A stretch of DNA of 64,000 nucleotides from Calditrichota bacterium (GCA_008501765.1 QQUE01000008.1:186001-250000), one strand, 5' to 3'. Positions 28,277 through 38,690 are shown, counted from the stretch's first letter. Program-made: numbers and translations. The notes: a model not told the origin generated them from the sequence alone.

Positions 28277-30586
28277 TCAATTTTTCTGTGTTTGTTTATC
28301 GAGCGCCTGTCTTACATAAATGGCCAGTTTTTCGGCTTGAAATGGCTTTTGGAGAAATGAGACAGCGCCAGAGTTCAGGAGCGTTCTTGCTGTGTCATCC
28401 AATTCATACCCACTGCAAATAATCACTTTCATGTCGGGTTGCGCATCCCGGAGCAGGGGGAACGCATCCACACCACCTAAAATCGGCATTCCCAAATCCA
28501 GTATAGCCAGGTGAATTGCGCCAGAAAAACTTTTCGCAATATCAATAGCTTCCTGCCCATTGTGAGCCAGCAAAACCTGGTAGCCAAATTTTGTCAAAAT
28601 GCGATCACTGATATCAAGGATTAACGATTCATCATCAATTACCAGAATCGTTTCATCGCCACCTGGAATATTCAACGAACTCTCGTCCAGTTCCTCGGGC
28701 TCAGATTCAGTAGCAGGAATGTAAATTTTAAATATCGTCCCCTGGCCTGGTTCGCTTTCTGCAATAATATGCCCTTCATGGTTTTTGATTATTCCATACG
28801 CTGCCGCAAGTCCCAAACCCCGCCCTTTAAATTTAGTACTGAAGAAAGGCTCAAAGATTTTGACCAGGGTTTCGTTTCGCATACCTGAGCCCGAATCTTC
28901 GACGCTCAATAACAGGAAACGACCGGGTTTAATCCCATTTTGGCACAGTGCACTTTCTTCAGAAAGAAGAACATTTTTTGTTGTGATAGTAATGGTGCCA
29001 TGGTTTTCGATTGCTTCAACAGCATTAATGCACAAATTCATAACCACCTGGTTCATTTGATTTGAATCTGCATAAATGTTCCATAGGTGGGGATCGGATT
29101 TGTGACTAACACGAACGCGTGGTGGGAAAATATGTTTGTCTCGCTTAAATATTTGCTGCAATAAACTATTGAAATTCAGAATTTTAGGTTGGTATTTTCC
29201 CCCTCTGGCGAAAAACAGCAGTTGCTGTGCCAGTTCTCCAGCCTGTCGAGCGCTTTTTGCAATGGCATCTAACATTTCGTCAATTTCTGGCTCAGCTTCA
29301 AGTTGCATTTTAATCAGATCGGCATTGCCGAGCACACCAACCATCAAATTATTAAAATCATGTGCAATTCCAGCAGCCAAAGTGGAGGTCGCTTCCATGC
29401 GCGATGCTTTCAACATAATTTTCTCAGCCTGCTTCCGCTCGGTGACGTCCTGGCTGAAAAGCGAATAACCGATAATTTGATTTTCGGGCGTGTAAATTCC
29501 TGTTATTCTTGATTCAATAAATTGTTTGCCCGACGCCGTTTCCCGTTCATAATTGTATTTATATTCGCCATTTTCTTGTACTTGATCGATGGCTCTTTCA
29601 AGCCGTTCGGGAGCTACACATTCTTTCTCGTGTATCTCCTGCACAGTTTTGTTGATCACCTGGTCGGCCTTGTATGAAAAAAACTTTTCAGCTATTGGAT
29701 TATAATATTTAATACGAAAATCAAGATCGGTGGTGATTATGGCAATATCATTGGCGCTTCGCAGAATATTATCGAGCATCGTTGTTTTTTCTGCAAGGGA
29801 TTTTAAAGTTTGATTTCGCTCATTAACATCACGCGTTATACCGATGACGCTGGTTGGTTCTCCGAGTTCGTTTCGTAAAAATCGACACGTAATTTCTACG
29901 CTGACTTTTTGGCCATTTTTATGAAATTGCTCGATTTCCAGGGTTCTTGTACGGTCGGGATCACAATCGTTTTTCCGCTCGTTTTGGAGCTCTTCCTGGA
30001 GAATGTTTTTCACTCTAGCAAATGATTCCGGGGGCATTTTATTTTCGATATGTAATGCCAAAACTTCGTCAACAGTGTAGCCTAAAATTCTTTCAACAGC
30101 GGCGCTCACATAAGTCGTTCTCAATGTCTCAATATCGAAAACCCAGATTATGTCGCTTGCCTGTTCCGCAAGCATCCGGTACTTTTGTTCACTCTCGAAT
30201 AGAATATTCTTAAGTTCATGCTTGTAAAGCGCCATTTCAACGGCGATGGCTAATTTTCCAGGTTCAAACGGATGCAGAACATAAAAAAATGGATCCGTCT
30301 CTTTTGCCATTTTCAGGAGTTTATCGTCGGCGTAATTATTTAAAAATACCAGTGGGATATCGTGTTGACGGCCAGTGTGACAGAGATTGTCGAAGCCATT
30401 AAAATTATCTTGCAATTGAATATCGATTAAGGCCAAATCGGGTAAAAAATCCTGAATATATTTTTGAGCTTCCGTTGCATTTGCGGCAAGACCACAAATC
30501 TGATAGCCATTGGCAATTAAGCCATTTCTTATTTCATCCGTAGCAGAACTGTTTTCTTTGACGATCAGAATGCGTGCTTTTGGCAT
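28277..30586 (-). CDS. Hybrid histidine kinase / response regulator (REC-PAS-PAS-HisKA-HATPase-REC)
   Basis: 'ARILIVKENSSATDEIRNGLIANGYQICG', PAS regions, 'ATSTLAAGIAHDFNNLMVGVLGNADLI', 'GRGLGLAAAYGIIKNHEGHI', C-terminal receiver 'ETILVIDDESLILDISDRIL...'. Confidence 0.92.
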   Translation of the reverse strand: MPKARILIVKENSSATDEIRNGLIANGYQICGLAANATEAQKYIQDFLPDLALIDIQLQDNFNGFDNLCHTGRQHDIPLVFLNNYADDKLLKMAKETDPFFYVLHPFEPGKLAIAVEMALYKHELKNILFESEQKYRMLAEQASDIIWVFDIETLRTTYVSAAVERILGYTVDEVLALHIENKMPPESFARVKNILQEELQNERKNDCDPDRTRTLEIEQFHKNGQKVSVEITCRFLRNELGEPTSVIGITRDVNERNQTLKSLAEKTTMLDNILRSANDIAIITTDLDFRIKYYNPIAEKFFSYKADQVINKTVQEIHEKECVAPERLERAIDQVQENGEYKYNYERETASGKQFIESRITGIYTPENQIIGYSLFSQDVTERKQAEKIMLKASRMEATSTLAAGIAHDFNNLMVGVLGNADLIKMQLEAEPEIDEMLDAIAKSARQAGELAQQLLFFARGGKYQPKILNFNSLLQQIFKRDKHIFPPRVRVSHKSDPHLWNIYADSNQMNQVVMNLCINAVEAIENHGTITITTKNVLLSEESALCQNGIKPGRFLLLSVEDSGSGMRNETLVKIFEPFFSTKFKGRGLGLAAAYGIIKNHEGHIIAESEPGQGTIFKIYIPATESEPEELDESSLNIPGGDETILVIDDESLILDISDRILTKFGYQVLLAHNGQEAIDIAKSFSGAIHLAILDLGMPILGGVDAFPLLRDAQPDMKVIICSGYELDDTARTLLNSGAVSFLQKPFQAEKLAIYVRQALDKQTQKN

Positions 30587-31263
30587 AGCTGCTTACCTTT
30601 CATTCCGCAAACAGGAATTGTTGATTAATTGCGAGCATTCATACGAATCTGCTTCAAAAAGAACAATCACTGTTACATATTCTCAGCCACATTGATTCTG
30701 AGCTCCGGGACTGGATAAATCTGGAAATGCCGTGGGACATTGTCAGTTTATTTTTTTTGGATTTTGGATGTGAAGTGATTGGTCCTTTACTGCACTTTCG
30801 TTATTTTCGCTGAAGTGTAAAAAAATAGGTAAAAATTCCCGGTCAGAGATAAAAATTCAATGCAAGTTGACCGAGAAAACCGGGTTTATTTTTATTTGGA
30901 ATTATACTGTATTTACTGGTGAAAATAGTTTTAAGATGTGAATGATGAACTTATTAAAAATTAAACAATAAAGTCAAGATATGTTTTGGTTTATTAACAA
31001 GTTTTTTCGAGAAAATGTTACAGCTTTGAGGCATGTCAGACTTATTTGATCGTTGTTTAATTCAAATCTTTATGCAGGCTCCTGCAACAACAGTTTGTGA
31101 GAATTATATGGATGAAAATAAAATTAATCAGAACCATATTTTAAAACCGTTGATGAAGATTAAATGGAAAATTTGCTGTTTCGTCATTAATTGGTTGATT
31201 CTTCCACCGAACTGCTTTAATTATGAAATGAAAATTATTTGGAGTTGTAATCACCAACTAAAC

Positions 31264-31417
31264 CTGATCGTTACCCATAAGTTTAACTTTTAGCTTAAAA
31301 AGTGCGCATGTTCGTAGTTCAGAGCTTGCTCTGAACTACAAACTAAAACCCAATTCTGTTCAGTGTGCACTTTTTTTAGAATAAACTTACACATCAAAAG
31401 ATGTGGGTAACGATCAG
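31264..31417. repeat. ~154-bp nested palindromic element upstream of the M1 peptidase gene
   Basis: 14-bp perfect outer arms ctgatcgttaccca / tgggtaacgatcag, middle arms ttaaaaagtgcgca / tgtgcacttttttt (imperfect), inner hairpin gtagttcagagc-tt-gctctgaactac. Confidence 0.7.
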
Positions 31418-31436
31418 AACCAAACGGAGAAAAACG

Positions 31437-33083
31437 ATGAAAAAATTTCTCAAATGGCTGACTATATTTATCGGATCGATTGTTGTTTTGGTGTTAATTT
31501 ATGCTGCGGTCACGCTCGTTCGCCACAACCGATTCGGCTTGTATGCCTCCGGTGGTCCACTTTTGGCCAATCAAAGTGCTTTCGATGTAACCTTTTATGA
31601 TATTTCCCTGCATCCGGACGCGGAAAAGAAATTTTTATCTGGAAAAACAGGTATTGAGTTTAAAACACTGAAAAATGGCCTCACTGAAATTCAGCTGCAT
31701 CTCATCAACAATTTCACGGTTTCGGAAATAACTGATAAAAAAGGCAACTCGCTGGAGTTTACCCACGAGAATGGCCTGATATCGATTCCTTTGAAACACC
31801 CGCTCATGAAAAATGAAATGGCAGGACTGCAAATTGTGTATGCAGGCGAAGCTCCTGAAGCGATTCGACCTCCCTGGATTGGCGGAATTAACTGGTCGAA
31901 AGATGCGGACGGAAACGACTGGATCGGTCTTTCCTGTCAGGGAGAGGGTGGAAAAATTTGGTTCCCCTGCAAAGATCACCCGTCAGATGAGGCGGACAGT
32001 GTATTTCTTCATATCACCGTGCCTGAGCCTTATTTTTGCGCTGCAAACGGACTTCTCGACAAAGTTGAGTCTAATAAGGGTTCGTTGACTTATCATTGGA
32101 AAACACATTATCCAATTAACAATTACAATATTAATTTTGCAATTGGAATGTATGAGGCTGTAGAGAGTGAATATATCACAGAAACCGGGGCGACGATGCC
32201 GGTTGTATTTTATGTCTTGCCTCAAAGCCGGGAAGGTGCAGAAAAGCATGTGGCGATGGCGATCGATATGTTGCAAAGCTACCGGAAGTTTTATGGCGAA
32301 TATCCTTTTACTAAAGAGAAATTTGGTCTTGTGGAGACGGATTATCTCGGGATGGAACACCAGACAATAAATGCCTATGGCAATCATTATAAATATGAAA
32401 CCATATTTAACAGCAGCGAAGAATTTGATGGGCTAATGTTGCATGAAATGGGGCATGAGTGGTGGGGAAATAAAGTAACCGTGAAAGACTGGAGTCATTT
32501 CTGGATTCAAGAGGGAATCTGTTCTTATGGCGAAGCGCTCTATCAGCTCGACAAAAGTGGGGAGGATGCGTATCATAAAAAAATGGCACAAATTCGCCGC
32601 CGGATTCGAAATAAAAATCCGATTGTGATTCATGCGAATGCGACGACCACAGAATCGTACAATGGTGATATTTACAGTAAAGGCGCCTATTTGATGCATA
32701 CATTGCGCTATGTTTTGGGTGATTCCATTTTCTTTCCTGTTTTAAAACAATTTGCAACAGATTCTGCCTACACTTATCAAAATTTTGTGGATTCTGAAGA
32801 TTTAATTCAGCTGGTGAACCGAAACTCAGGTGAGGATTATCGGAAAATTATGGAATTGTATTTGAAAACTACCATATTGCCGGAAGTAAAGATAGATTCC
32901 GTAGGTATAAACCGATACAAAGTTAGTATTCCCAATATTGGTTTTTCTTTACCCATGGAAGTAACGATGGGTGAAAAGAAAAAACGCATGCAGTTAGGCA
33001 AAAAGGCAATAGAAATTATATCAGACGCCTGGCCTGTTGTCGATGAAAAGGGTTGGTATTTAAAAAACGGCGATCTGAGATAA
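31437..33083 (+). CDS. M1-family metallopeptidase (membrane-anchored/exported)
   Basis: 'LMLHEMGHEWWGNKVTVKDWSHFWIQEGICSYGEALY' (HExxH-x18-E); N-terminal TM 'MKKFLKWLTIFIGSIVVLVLIYAAVTL'. Confidence 0.92.
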   Translation: MKKFLKWLTIFIGSIVVLVLIYAAVTLVRHNRFGLYASGGPLLANQSAFDVTFYDISLHPDAEKKFLSGKTGIEFKTLKNGLTEIQLHLINNFTVSEITDKKGNSLEFTHENGLISIPLKHPLMKNEMAGLQIVYAGEAPEAIRPPWIGGINWSKDADGNDWIGLSCQGEGGKIWFPCKDHPSDEADSVFLHITVPEPYFCAANGLLDKVESNKGSLTYHWKTHYPINNYNINFAIGMYEAVESEYITETGATMPVVFYVLPQSREGAEKHVAMAIDMLQSYRKFYGEYPFTKEKFGLVETDYLGMEHQTINAYGNHYKYETIFNSSEEFDGLMLHEMGHEWWGNKVTVKDWSHFWIQEGICSYGEALYQLDKSGEDAYHKKMAQIRRRIRNKNPIVIHANATTTESYNGDIYSKGAYLMHTLRYVLGDSIFFPVLKQFATDSAYTYQNFVDSEDLIQLVNRNSGEDYRKIMELYLKTTILPEVKIDSVGINRYKVSIPNIGFSLPMEVTMGEKKKRMQLGKKAIEIISDAWPVVDEKGWYLKNGDLR

Positions 33084-33111
33084 AGGACTGTTTTGGAAGG
33101 AATATCTGCGC

Positions 33112-33786
33112 ATGAATTTTCCAATCATTCAATATATTCGCAATGCCTTAAACGACGCGGCCGATTTTAATAAAGCAAAATCTATGGCTGCTTACATGAA
33201 AACATTGCAAAAATTTTACGGTGTTCAGGCGGCGCCACGACGTAAAATATGCCGGGAAGCTTTAAATGAATTCCCCATCAACTCGCCTGACGCGTGGAAC
33301 AAAATTGTTCTAATTCTATGGCGAGGTGAGAGCCGCGAAGAAATGTATCTGGCATTGGATATTGTAGAGCGCTACAAAAAATATCACGACGAAAACGCAT
33401 GGCCACTTTTCGAGTTATTAACGCGAACAGCAACAAACTGGGATACCCTCGATTGGATTGCCAGCCAGTTCGTTGGGGGATTAGTTGCGCAAAACCGTGC
33501 TTTCGAGGCAAAGATAATTTCCTGGCGGAGGGATTCCAATTTTTGGGTGCGGCGGGCGTCGCTGCTTGTCCATCTAAACCACAAAAAAGAAACCAACATC
33601 GCGCTTTTAAACGATACGATTCTTTGTCTCGCTGATGAAAGTGAGTTTTTTATTCGAAAAGCAATCGGTTGGGTTTTGCGTGAATACGCTAAAACAGATC
33701 CAGTTTGGGTGAAGAATTTCGTACAAAAAAATGAAGTAAAACTCTCCGGCCTCAGCAAAAGAGAGGCTTTGAAAAATCTGATTTAA
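33112..33786 (+). CDS. DNA alkylation repair (AlkD-like HEAT-repeat) protein
   Basis: 'MKTLQKFYGVQAAPRRKICREALNEF', 'NFWVRRASLLVHLNHKKETNIALL', 'EFFIRKAIGWVLREYAKTDPVWVKNFVQKN'. Confidence 0.88.
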   Translation: MNFPIIQYIRNALNDAADFNKAKSMAAYMKTLQKFYGVQAAPRRKICREALNEFPINSPDAWNKIVLILWRGESREEMYLALDIVERYKKYHDENAWPLFELLTRTATNWDTLDWIASQFVGGLVAQNRAFEAKIISWRRDSNFWVRRASLLVHLNHKKETNIALLNDTILCLADESEFFIRKAIGWVLREYAKTDPVWVKNFVQKNEVKLSGLSKREALKNLI

Positions 33787-34138
33787 CTTTCTTTTATTAC
33801 TATTGCTAATAAGCGAATGCTGTTACTCCGACGGCTGAATTTGTGGGAATCTATCCTGCAACGAGGAATTATTTGATTTTCGCTATTTCTGCGTTATCCC
33901 TAAAATTTAATTTGTACTCACTCCTTTTTACCAGAAGCGTCAAGCCTGATTGACGAATTCTCCAAAGTCAGCCGTCGTTTGTATTTAAAGTTAATCAAAT
34001 TTTTGCTTATTTTGATATTCATTTAATTAAACAATATTTTGGATTTCTCAATTAATTTTCTTTTCTTTGAACGATGAATATTTTTAAAAAATCTAATGGC
34101 AGGTTGTTGATTAATAAATATGTAAATGGAGAATTTTT

Positions 34139-35449
34139 ATGGCTACTCTATTGCAAATGTCACCTGAAGCATTTATTCGGTTTTTAAAACAAAATAAGAT
34201 ACGTCGTTTCCATTTTGTTTTTAATTTCGCGGAAAATAAAGTGATTCCATCGCACAAGGTTTTGCAGCCGATTGCAGATTTTTTGATGGCAGATCAACGC
34301 GATTTTGACAAACATGAGGGGATTTTCTTTCAAATAACAAATAAGCATGATGCATTGCAGGCCGGATTTGTCCACAAAACCAACCGCGGTAATGCGGCTG
34401 GTGGCACGCGTTTCTGGCCCTACCGCTCGATGGAAGATTTTTTACGTGATGGATTACGCTTGTCCAAAGGCATGACACGCAAAAATGCGCTTGCCGGTCT
34501 CTGGTGGGGTGGGGGAAAAGGAGTCGTTGCGCAATCTGAAAATTTGGATATACACAATCAGGAACAGCGCCGGGATATATTTAAAGAATATGGCGAGTTG
34601 ATGAGCGCAATTCGTGGCGTTTATATTACGGCTGAAGATGTCGGCACGAATCCACAGGACATCGCTCATATTTTTAGCGAAACGCGATTTTCAACATGTA
34701 TTCCGCCCGCACTGGGGGGAAGTGGCAATCCATCCGAACCGACGGCCACCGGTGTTATTCGCGGCATGGAGGCAGCATTACGTTTCATGGACGGTGGAAC
34801 AATCGAAGGACGGACAATCGCAATTCAGGGTATGGGACATGTTGGTGAACCGCTTATTCGCATGCTGCTGGAAAAAGGCGCCAAAAAGATAATCGCCTGT
34901 GATATCAAACAGGAAAATATTGATTTTGTTTTGAAAAGTTGTGGATCCGATCGTTTGGAATCTTCATTGGTTGAAATAGGTGATAATTCCATTTTATTTA
35001 CAGAATGCGATGTCCTGGCACCCTGTGCCACCGGCGCGATCCTCAATCCCGATACAATTCCCCGGTTGAATACAAAGATCGTTTGCGGCGCTGCCAATAA
35101 TCAATTGGAAGATGGCTTGCGTGATGACGATGCCTTATTTGCACGTGGAATTTTATACGTGCCCGATTTTTTGGTTAATCGCATGGGCATTGTCAACTGT
35201 GCAAACGAGCAATATGGGTATATTCCAAACGATCCGTACAAACTCCGTCATTTGGAAACCGAGTGGGAGCATTCCATTTTTCATGTCACTTTTAAGATAT
35301 TGCAAATTTCCCGGGAACAGGGAGAACCACCTGCACATACCGCTATTCGGTTGGCCGATGTTCAGGCTGAACATGTGCATCCAATTTTTGGTCATCGTGG
35401 GTTGGATATCATTAAAAGTCTGGTAGAAGACAAATGGTTTGAAGAGTAA
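34139..35449 (+). CDS. Glu/Leu/Phe/Val dehydrogenase family protein
   Basis: 'GGTRFWPYRSMEDFLRDGLRLSKGMTRKNALAGLWWGGGKGVV', 'AEDVGTNPQDIAHIFSET', 'TIAIQGMGHVGEPLIRMLLEKGAKKIIACD'. Confidence 0.9.
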   Translation: MATLLQMSPEAFIRFLKQNKIRRFHFVFNFAENKVIPSHKVLQPIADFLMADQRDFDKHEGIFFQITNKHDALQAGFVHKTNRGNAAGGTRFWPYRSMEDFLRDGLRLSKGMTRKNALAGLWWGGGKGVVAQSENLDIHNQEQRRDIFKEYGELMSAIRGVYITAEDVGTNPQDIAHIFSETRFSTCIPPALGGSGNPSEPTATGVIRGMEAALRFMDGGTIEGRTIAIQGMGHVGEPLIRMLLEKGAKKIIACDIKQENIDFVLKSCGSDRLESSLVEIGDNSILFTECDVLAPCATGAILNPDTIPRLNTKIVCGAANNQLEDGLRDDDALFARGILYVPDFLVNRMGIVNCANEQYGYIPNDPYKLRHLETEWEHSIFHVTFKILQISREQGEPPAHTAIRLADVQAEHVHPIFGHRGLDIIKSLVEDKWFEE

Positions 35450-35468
35450 AAGAAAATATGCCAAGAAT

Positions 35469-35501
35469 AAAGCCGGATTCCATTGGAGCCGGCTTTTTTT
35501 T
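35469..35501 (+). terminator. Rho-independent terminator after the Glu/Leu dehydrogenase gene
   Basis: aaagccgg...ccggctttttttt. Confidence 0.8.
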
Positions 35502-35577
35502 ATTGAAAAATTGAGATTATAAGAACGTGACCTTATAGAAAGACGGGGATTCCATATTCAGCATTGAACAGTAAATT

Positions 35578-35741
35578 AATGTGACTTCGCTATAAGAAGA
35601 ATTGGGACAAAACGAATTAATTACAGGATCTAGTCCTAAGGCGTCCCGCCGAGGATAACGCACGAAACGCTCGGCGAGACGCCTTCGCTCTATTATATTA
35701 TGCTTGGTAAAGAATGTTACAGCTTACATCGAACTCACGTT
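35578..35741 (-). mobile_element. MITE-like element, copy 2 (164 bp), inverted relative to the 20933-21097 copy
   Basis: The reverse complement matches 20933-21097 along its length with about a dozen differences by eye; same TIRs and central hairpin. Confidence 0.75.
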
Positions 35742-35759
35742 AAATTATGTCATGCACTC

Positions 35760-35800
35760 TAAAACAAGAAAAGCCGACTCCTTGCAGAGCCGGCTTTTCG
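35760..35800 (-). terminator. Terminator downstream of the subtilase gene (minus strand)
   Basis: On the minus strand aaaagccggctctgcaaggagtcggcttttcttgtttt. Confidence 0.65.
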
Positions 35801-35845
35801 GTTCCCTATAGAAATTCACACATGAAGTGTGATGTCATCCTGAGC

Positions 35846-38431
35846 TTATTTCAGTAACAACATTGATTTTTTCATCACTTTGTTGCCGGTTTTCAGAACA
35901 TAGAAATACATACCGGTTGAAACTTTCATGCCAGATGTATTGTCACCGAGCCAAACGCTGTTATGAGTTCCGGAAGCCATTTCACTGTTAACAAGTGTTT
36001 TAACCAGTGCACCACGAATATCAAATATTTGCAGTTGCACATTCGCTGCTTCAGGCAGGCTGTAGCTAATGCTTGTTTCAGGATTAAATGGATTGGGATA
36101 GTTCTGCTCAAGACTAACTTCTGTTGGCATCAGTGTGGTTAGCATATCTTCAGCTTCTTTTGGACCAAGTTTCGCCAGAGCATCAAGATCAGCATACAAT
36201 GTGTAGGTTTCAAAATCATCCCATACCGTGAAACCGATCACCTGAACGATATATTGTCCGGCTGGCAGTGAAGGAATGGTCATTCTTTCCGGGGTATCCA
36301 GCGTCGCTGCAGATGCGAAAAAGATACCGCCATTGGTGATGTCCCAGATTACCACGTCAAGATCGTTTGTTGGATAAGAAGCCCAATCATGATCCCAAAC
36401 GAGGGCAAAATCTACATCGGTTTTTTCCTCGGGAACATTTACACCATAGAGATGTGACCAGCCCTGTGCAATTTCATCAGTCGCCAAGGGAGAAAGATTT
36501 GGATGCTGATTCAATTCCTCGATATAAATTTCAGCTTTTACACGGCCGGCATTGGTATAATCACCCATGAGAGTAACACGGACAATACCAAAATCGAGCA
36601 TGTCTTCCGTCAATGTAATACTTGTAGACGTTCCGACAAAACCAAATGCAAGGGTTTCCGCACGCGATGTTAACGCACTAACAACGGAAACTTCAAGATC
36701 GTCACCAAAGAGTTGGTTTTGATCAACCGGTGCATTTTCCTGCGTTACATTAATTGTAATGCTGTACCCTGCACTCTTGTAGCCAACATCGATGAAATAT
36801 TCTGTACGCTCACCAGGAATCATCCAGTCAGTTTCACGATAGAAATTATTGGACTGAACGAGTTTGATGTTGTTGTTACAAGCATATTTGATGTTATCAT
36901 GCAGGCTTGGTGAGGCCAATCCAACATCAGCAGGATTGACTGCGCCCCATGCCATTTCGGCTGCATAGAGATCGAGGAATCCGTATCCCTGGCTTTCCAT
37001 ACCGCTGTTGTCTTGAACCGCGTAAGGATTAGCACCGGCTAAAAGAGCTGCGCGCACTTCATTCTGCGTAGCACCTGGGTGTGCAGAAATCAAACATGCT
37101 GCAGCGCCGGCCACCATTGGTGATGAAAATGATGTACCACTACCAATCGTGATAAATCCATTCGGGCTTTGCATGAAAATCCAGTCACCAGGAGCGACAA
37201 TTTCAGGATCACAGCGGCCATCAGCATTCGGGCCACGTGAAGAAAATTCAGCTACCATATGCACATCATTAGCTCGCCACAGAGAACCGATTGGAGGGCC
37301 ATAAATAATGTCATAAGCAATTCGCTCGTATTCAGGAATAGAAGTAGCACCAACCGTCAAGTTGTTTTTACCTGCGCCGGGATCACCAATGGTCAAGCTG
37401 CTTGGGCCTTCGTTTCCTGCAGAAAAACAGGTGACGATACCGACATCTTGTAACATGGCAACCATTGCGCCGAAGAATGGATCATCGCCTGCGTTCAATG
37501 TCAAACCACCGAAAGATCCATTCAGAACCTGGAGGTTAATTCCACCTGGCTGACCATTGTTGTATTTTGTTTTTACATCGATAGCGTGATCAAATGCTGC
37601 GAGGATTATGCTATTCGAAGTAGAGCCAAATACATTGAAGATTTTTAAGGAATAAAACTCGGCAAACGGAGCCGTTCCGAGCATCGGAATTGCTGTTAAA
37701 CCACTGCCCAGATAATTTGGAATTGTCGATCCAGGAATATGTGTTTCAAATGCAACTGCCCAGTAATGACCATCAGGCAGAAAAATTAATGCATTTGCAC
37801 CAGCTGCAGTTGCGACATTGGTTCCGTGAGAAATATTACTTGGACTATTCGCATCATAACCATCACCGGTAAAATTTTCACCACCGAGGACGCGGCCGGC
37901 AATCGAAGATACTTCATTGACGCCTGTGTCCATGATACCAATGATAACGCCTTCGCCCAAATGGCCGGTTGCATCCCAAAAATCGGCTGCACGCGTCGTA
38001 ATAACATCTGTAACTAAACCTTCCTGAAGATCACGCAGATCAGCAAGATCAGACTTGGTTAATACCTGAGTTGTTGCACCAGTAAGTTCAACTTTATTAG
38101 GTACTTCACCATATCCTTCTTTGAATCGCTTGGATACCTCAGGCAATTTCATGGTCAAGTCTTTCGACAAATGCTTGATGCCTTCGTGGCGGTTCAATAC
38201 ATCAAATTCACGCCGAGGGATGCTAATGGCAATAGCGTCGATGTATTTGTATTCAAATTTTACTTCACCGCCCAATTTTTTGACATATGATACAACATCA
38301 GCATACGGTTTGTCAACAGAGACGATGATATCAACCATCTCATCTGCTGCGAATGCTGTTCCCGCACCTAGAAAAATTCCCAGAATCAAAGTGCAGGCCA
38401 AAAAGAATGTGGAATAACGTTCCTTTTTCAT
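35846..38431 (-). CDS. Secreted S8 subtilisin-like serine protease with C-terminal sorting-type (FlgD-Ig/T9SS-like) domain
   Basis: Signal peptide 'MKKERYSTFFLACTLILGIFLGAGTAFA', Asp 'GVIIGIMDTGVNEV', His 'ISHGTNVATAAG', Ser 'GSGTSFSSPMVAGAAACLIS', C-terminus 'SLEQNYPNPFNPETSISYSLPEAANVQLQIFDIRGALVKTLVNSEMASGTHNSVW...MKKSMLLLK'. Confidence 0.95.
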   Translation of the reverse strand: MKKERYSTFFLACTLILGIFLGAGTAFAADEMVDIIVSVDKPYADVVSYVKKLGGEVKFEYKYIDAIAISIPRREFDVLNRHEGIKHLSKDLTMKLPEVSKRFKEGYGEVPNKVELTGATTQVLTKSDLADLRDLQEGLVTDVITTRAADFWDATGHLGEGVIIGIMDTGVNEVSSIAGRVLGGENFTGDGYDANSPSNISHGTNVATAAGANALIFLPDGHYWAVAFETHIPGSTIPNYLGSGLTAIPMLGTAPFAEFYSLKIFNVFGSTSNSIILAAFDHAIDVKTKYNNGQPGGINLQVLNGSFGGLTLNAGDDPFFGAMVAMLQDVGIVTCFSAGNEGPSSLTIGDPGAGKNNLTVGATSIPEYERIAYDIIYGPPIGSLWRANDVHMVAEFSSRGPNADGRCDPEIVAPGDWIFMQSPNGFITIGSGTSFSSPMVAGAAACLISAHPGATQNEVRAALLAGANPYAVQDNSGMESQGYGFLDLYAAEMAWGAVNPADVGLASPSLHDNIKYACNNNIKLVQSNNFYRETDWMIPGERTEYFIDVGYKSAGYSITINVTQENAPVDQNQLFGDDLEVSVVSALTSRAETLAFGFVGTSTSITLTEDMLDFGIVRVTLMGDYTNAGRVKAEIYIEELNQHPNLSPLATDEIAQGWSHLYGVNVPEEKTDVDFALVWDHDWASYPTNDLDVVIWDITNGGIFFASAATLDTPERMTIPSLPAGQYIVQVIGFTVWDDFETYTLYADLDALAKLGPKEAEDMLTTLMPTEVSLEQNYPNPFNPETSISYSLPEAANVQLQIFDIRGALVKTLVNSEMASGTHNSVWLGDNTSGMKVSTGMYFYVLKTGNKVMKKSMLLLK

Positions 38432-38539
38432 GTAGAATCCTCTTTTTTTTGATGTTTGTGGAACAGTTTTACACTAATAGGTAAAGGGTGATTATTTTTT
38501 TCGGGAAACCTCCTTTCTTTTACTTTACCGATCCATTCC

Positions 38540-38690
38540 CGGCCTGATTGACCTAAAGAAGATATGTGGCGACTTACTCCTCACCCACAGTGGACTGACT
38601 CAACGTCAAAATGCCAGAACGCTCTACTCCTCATTTTTCCATGGTCACAAAAATGGAGCGACTCCCTTCCGCGACACCGGATAGCAGATC
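38540..38690 (-). promoter_or_regulatory. Candidate structured leader RNA upstream of the subtilase gene
   Basis: Perfect 12-bp stem (cgctc/gagcg plus cattttt/aaaaatg) interrupted by a 7-nt bulge tactcct at 38620-38660. The same 9-mer tactcctca recurs at 38575-38583. Confidence 0.4.

Noticed and set aside
31033-31293. 86-aa ORF upstream of the M1 peptidase
   Set aside because: Runs into the nested palindrome at 31264-31417 and has no recognisable domain.
33112-33786. Defence or phage-related module around the AlkD-like protein
   Set aside because: Neighbours are an M1 peptidase and an amino-acid dehydrogenase; no nuclease, helicase or toxin partners seen.
35846-38431. Many short plus-strand ORFs inside the subtilase gene (e.g. 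37259-37453, 38121-38417)
   Set aside because: Antisense to a convincing 861-aa protease with signal peptide, catalytic triad and sorting domain; compositional artefacts.
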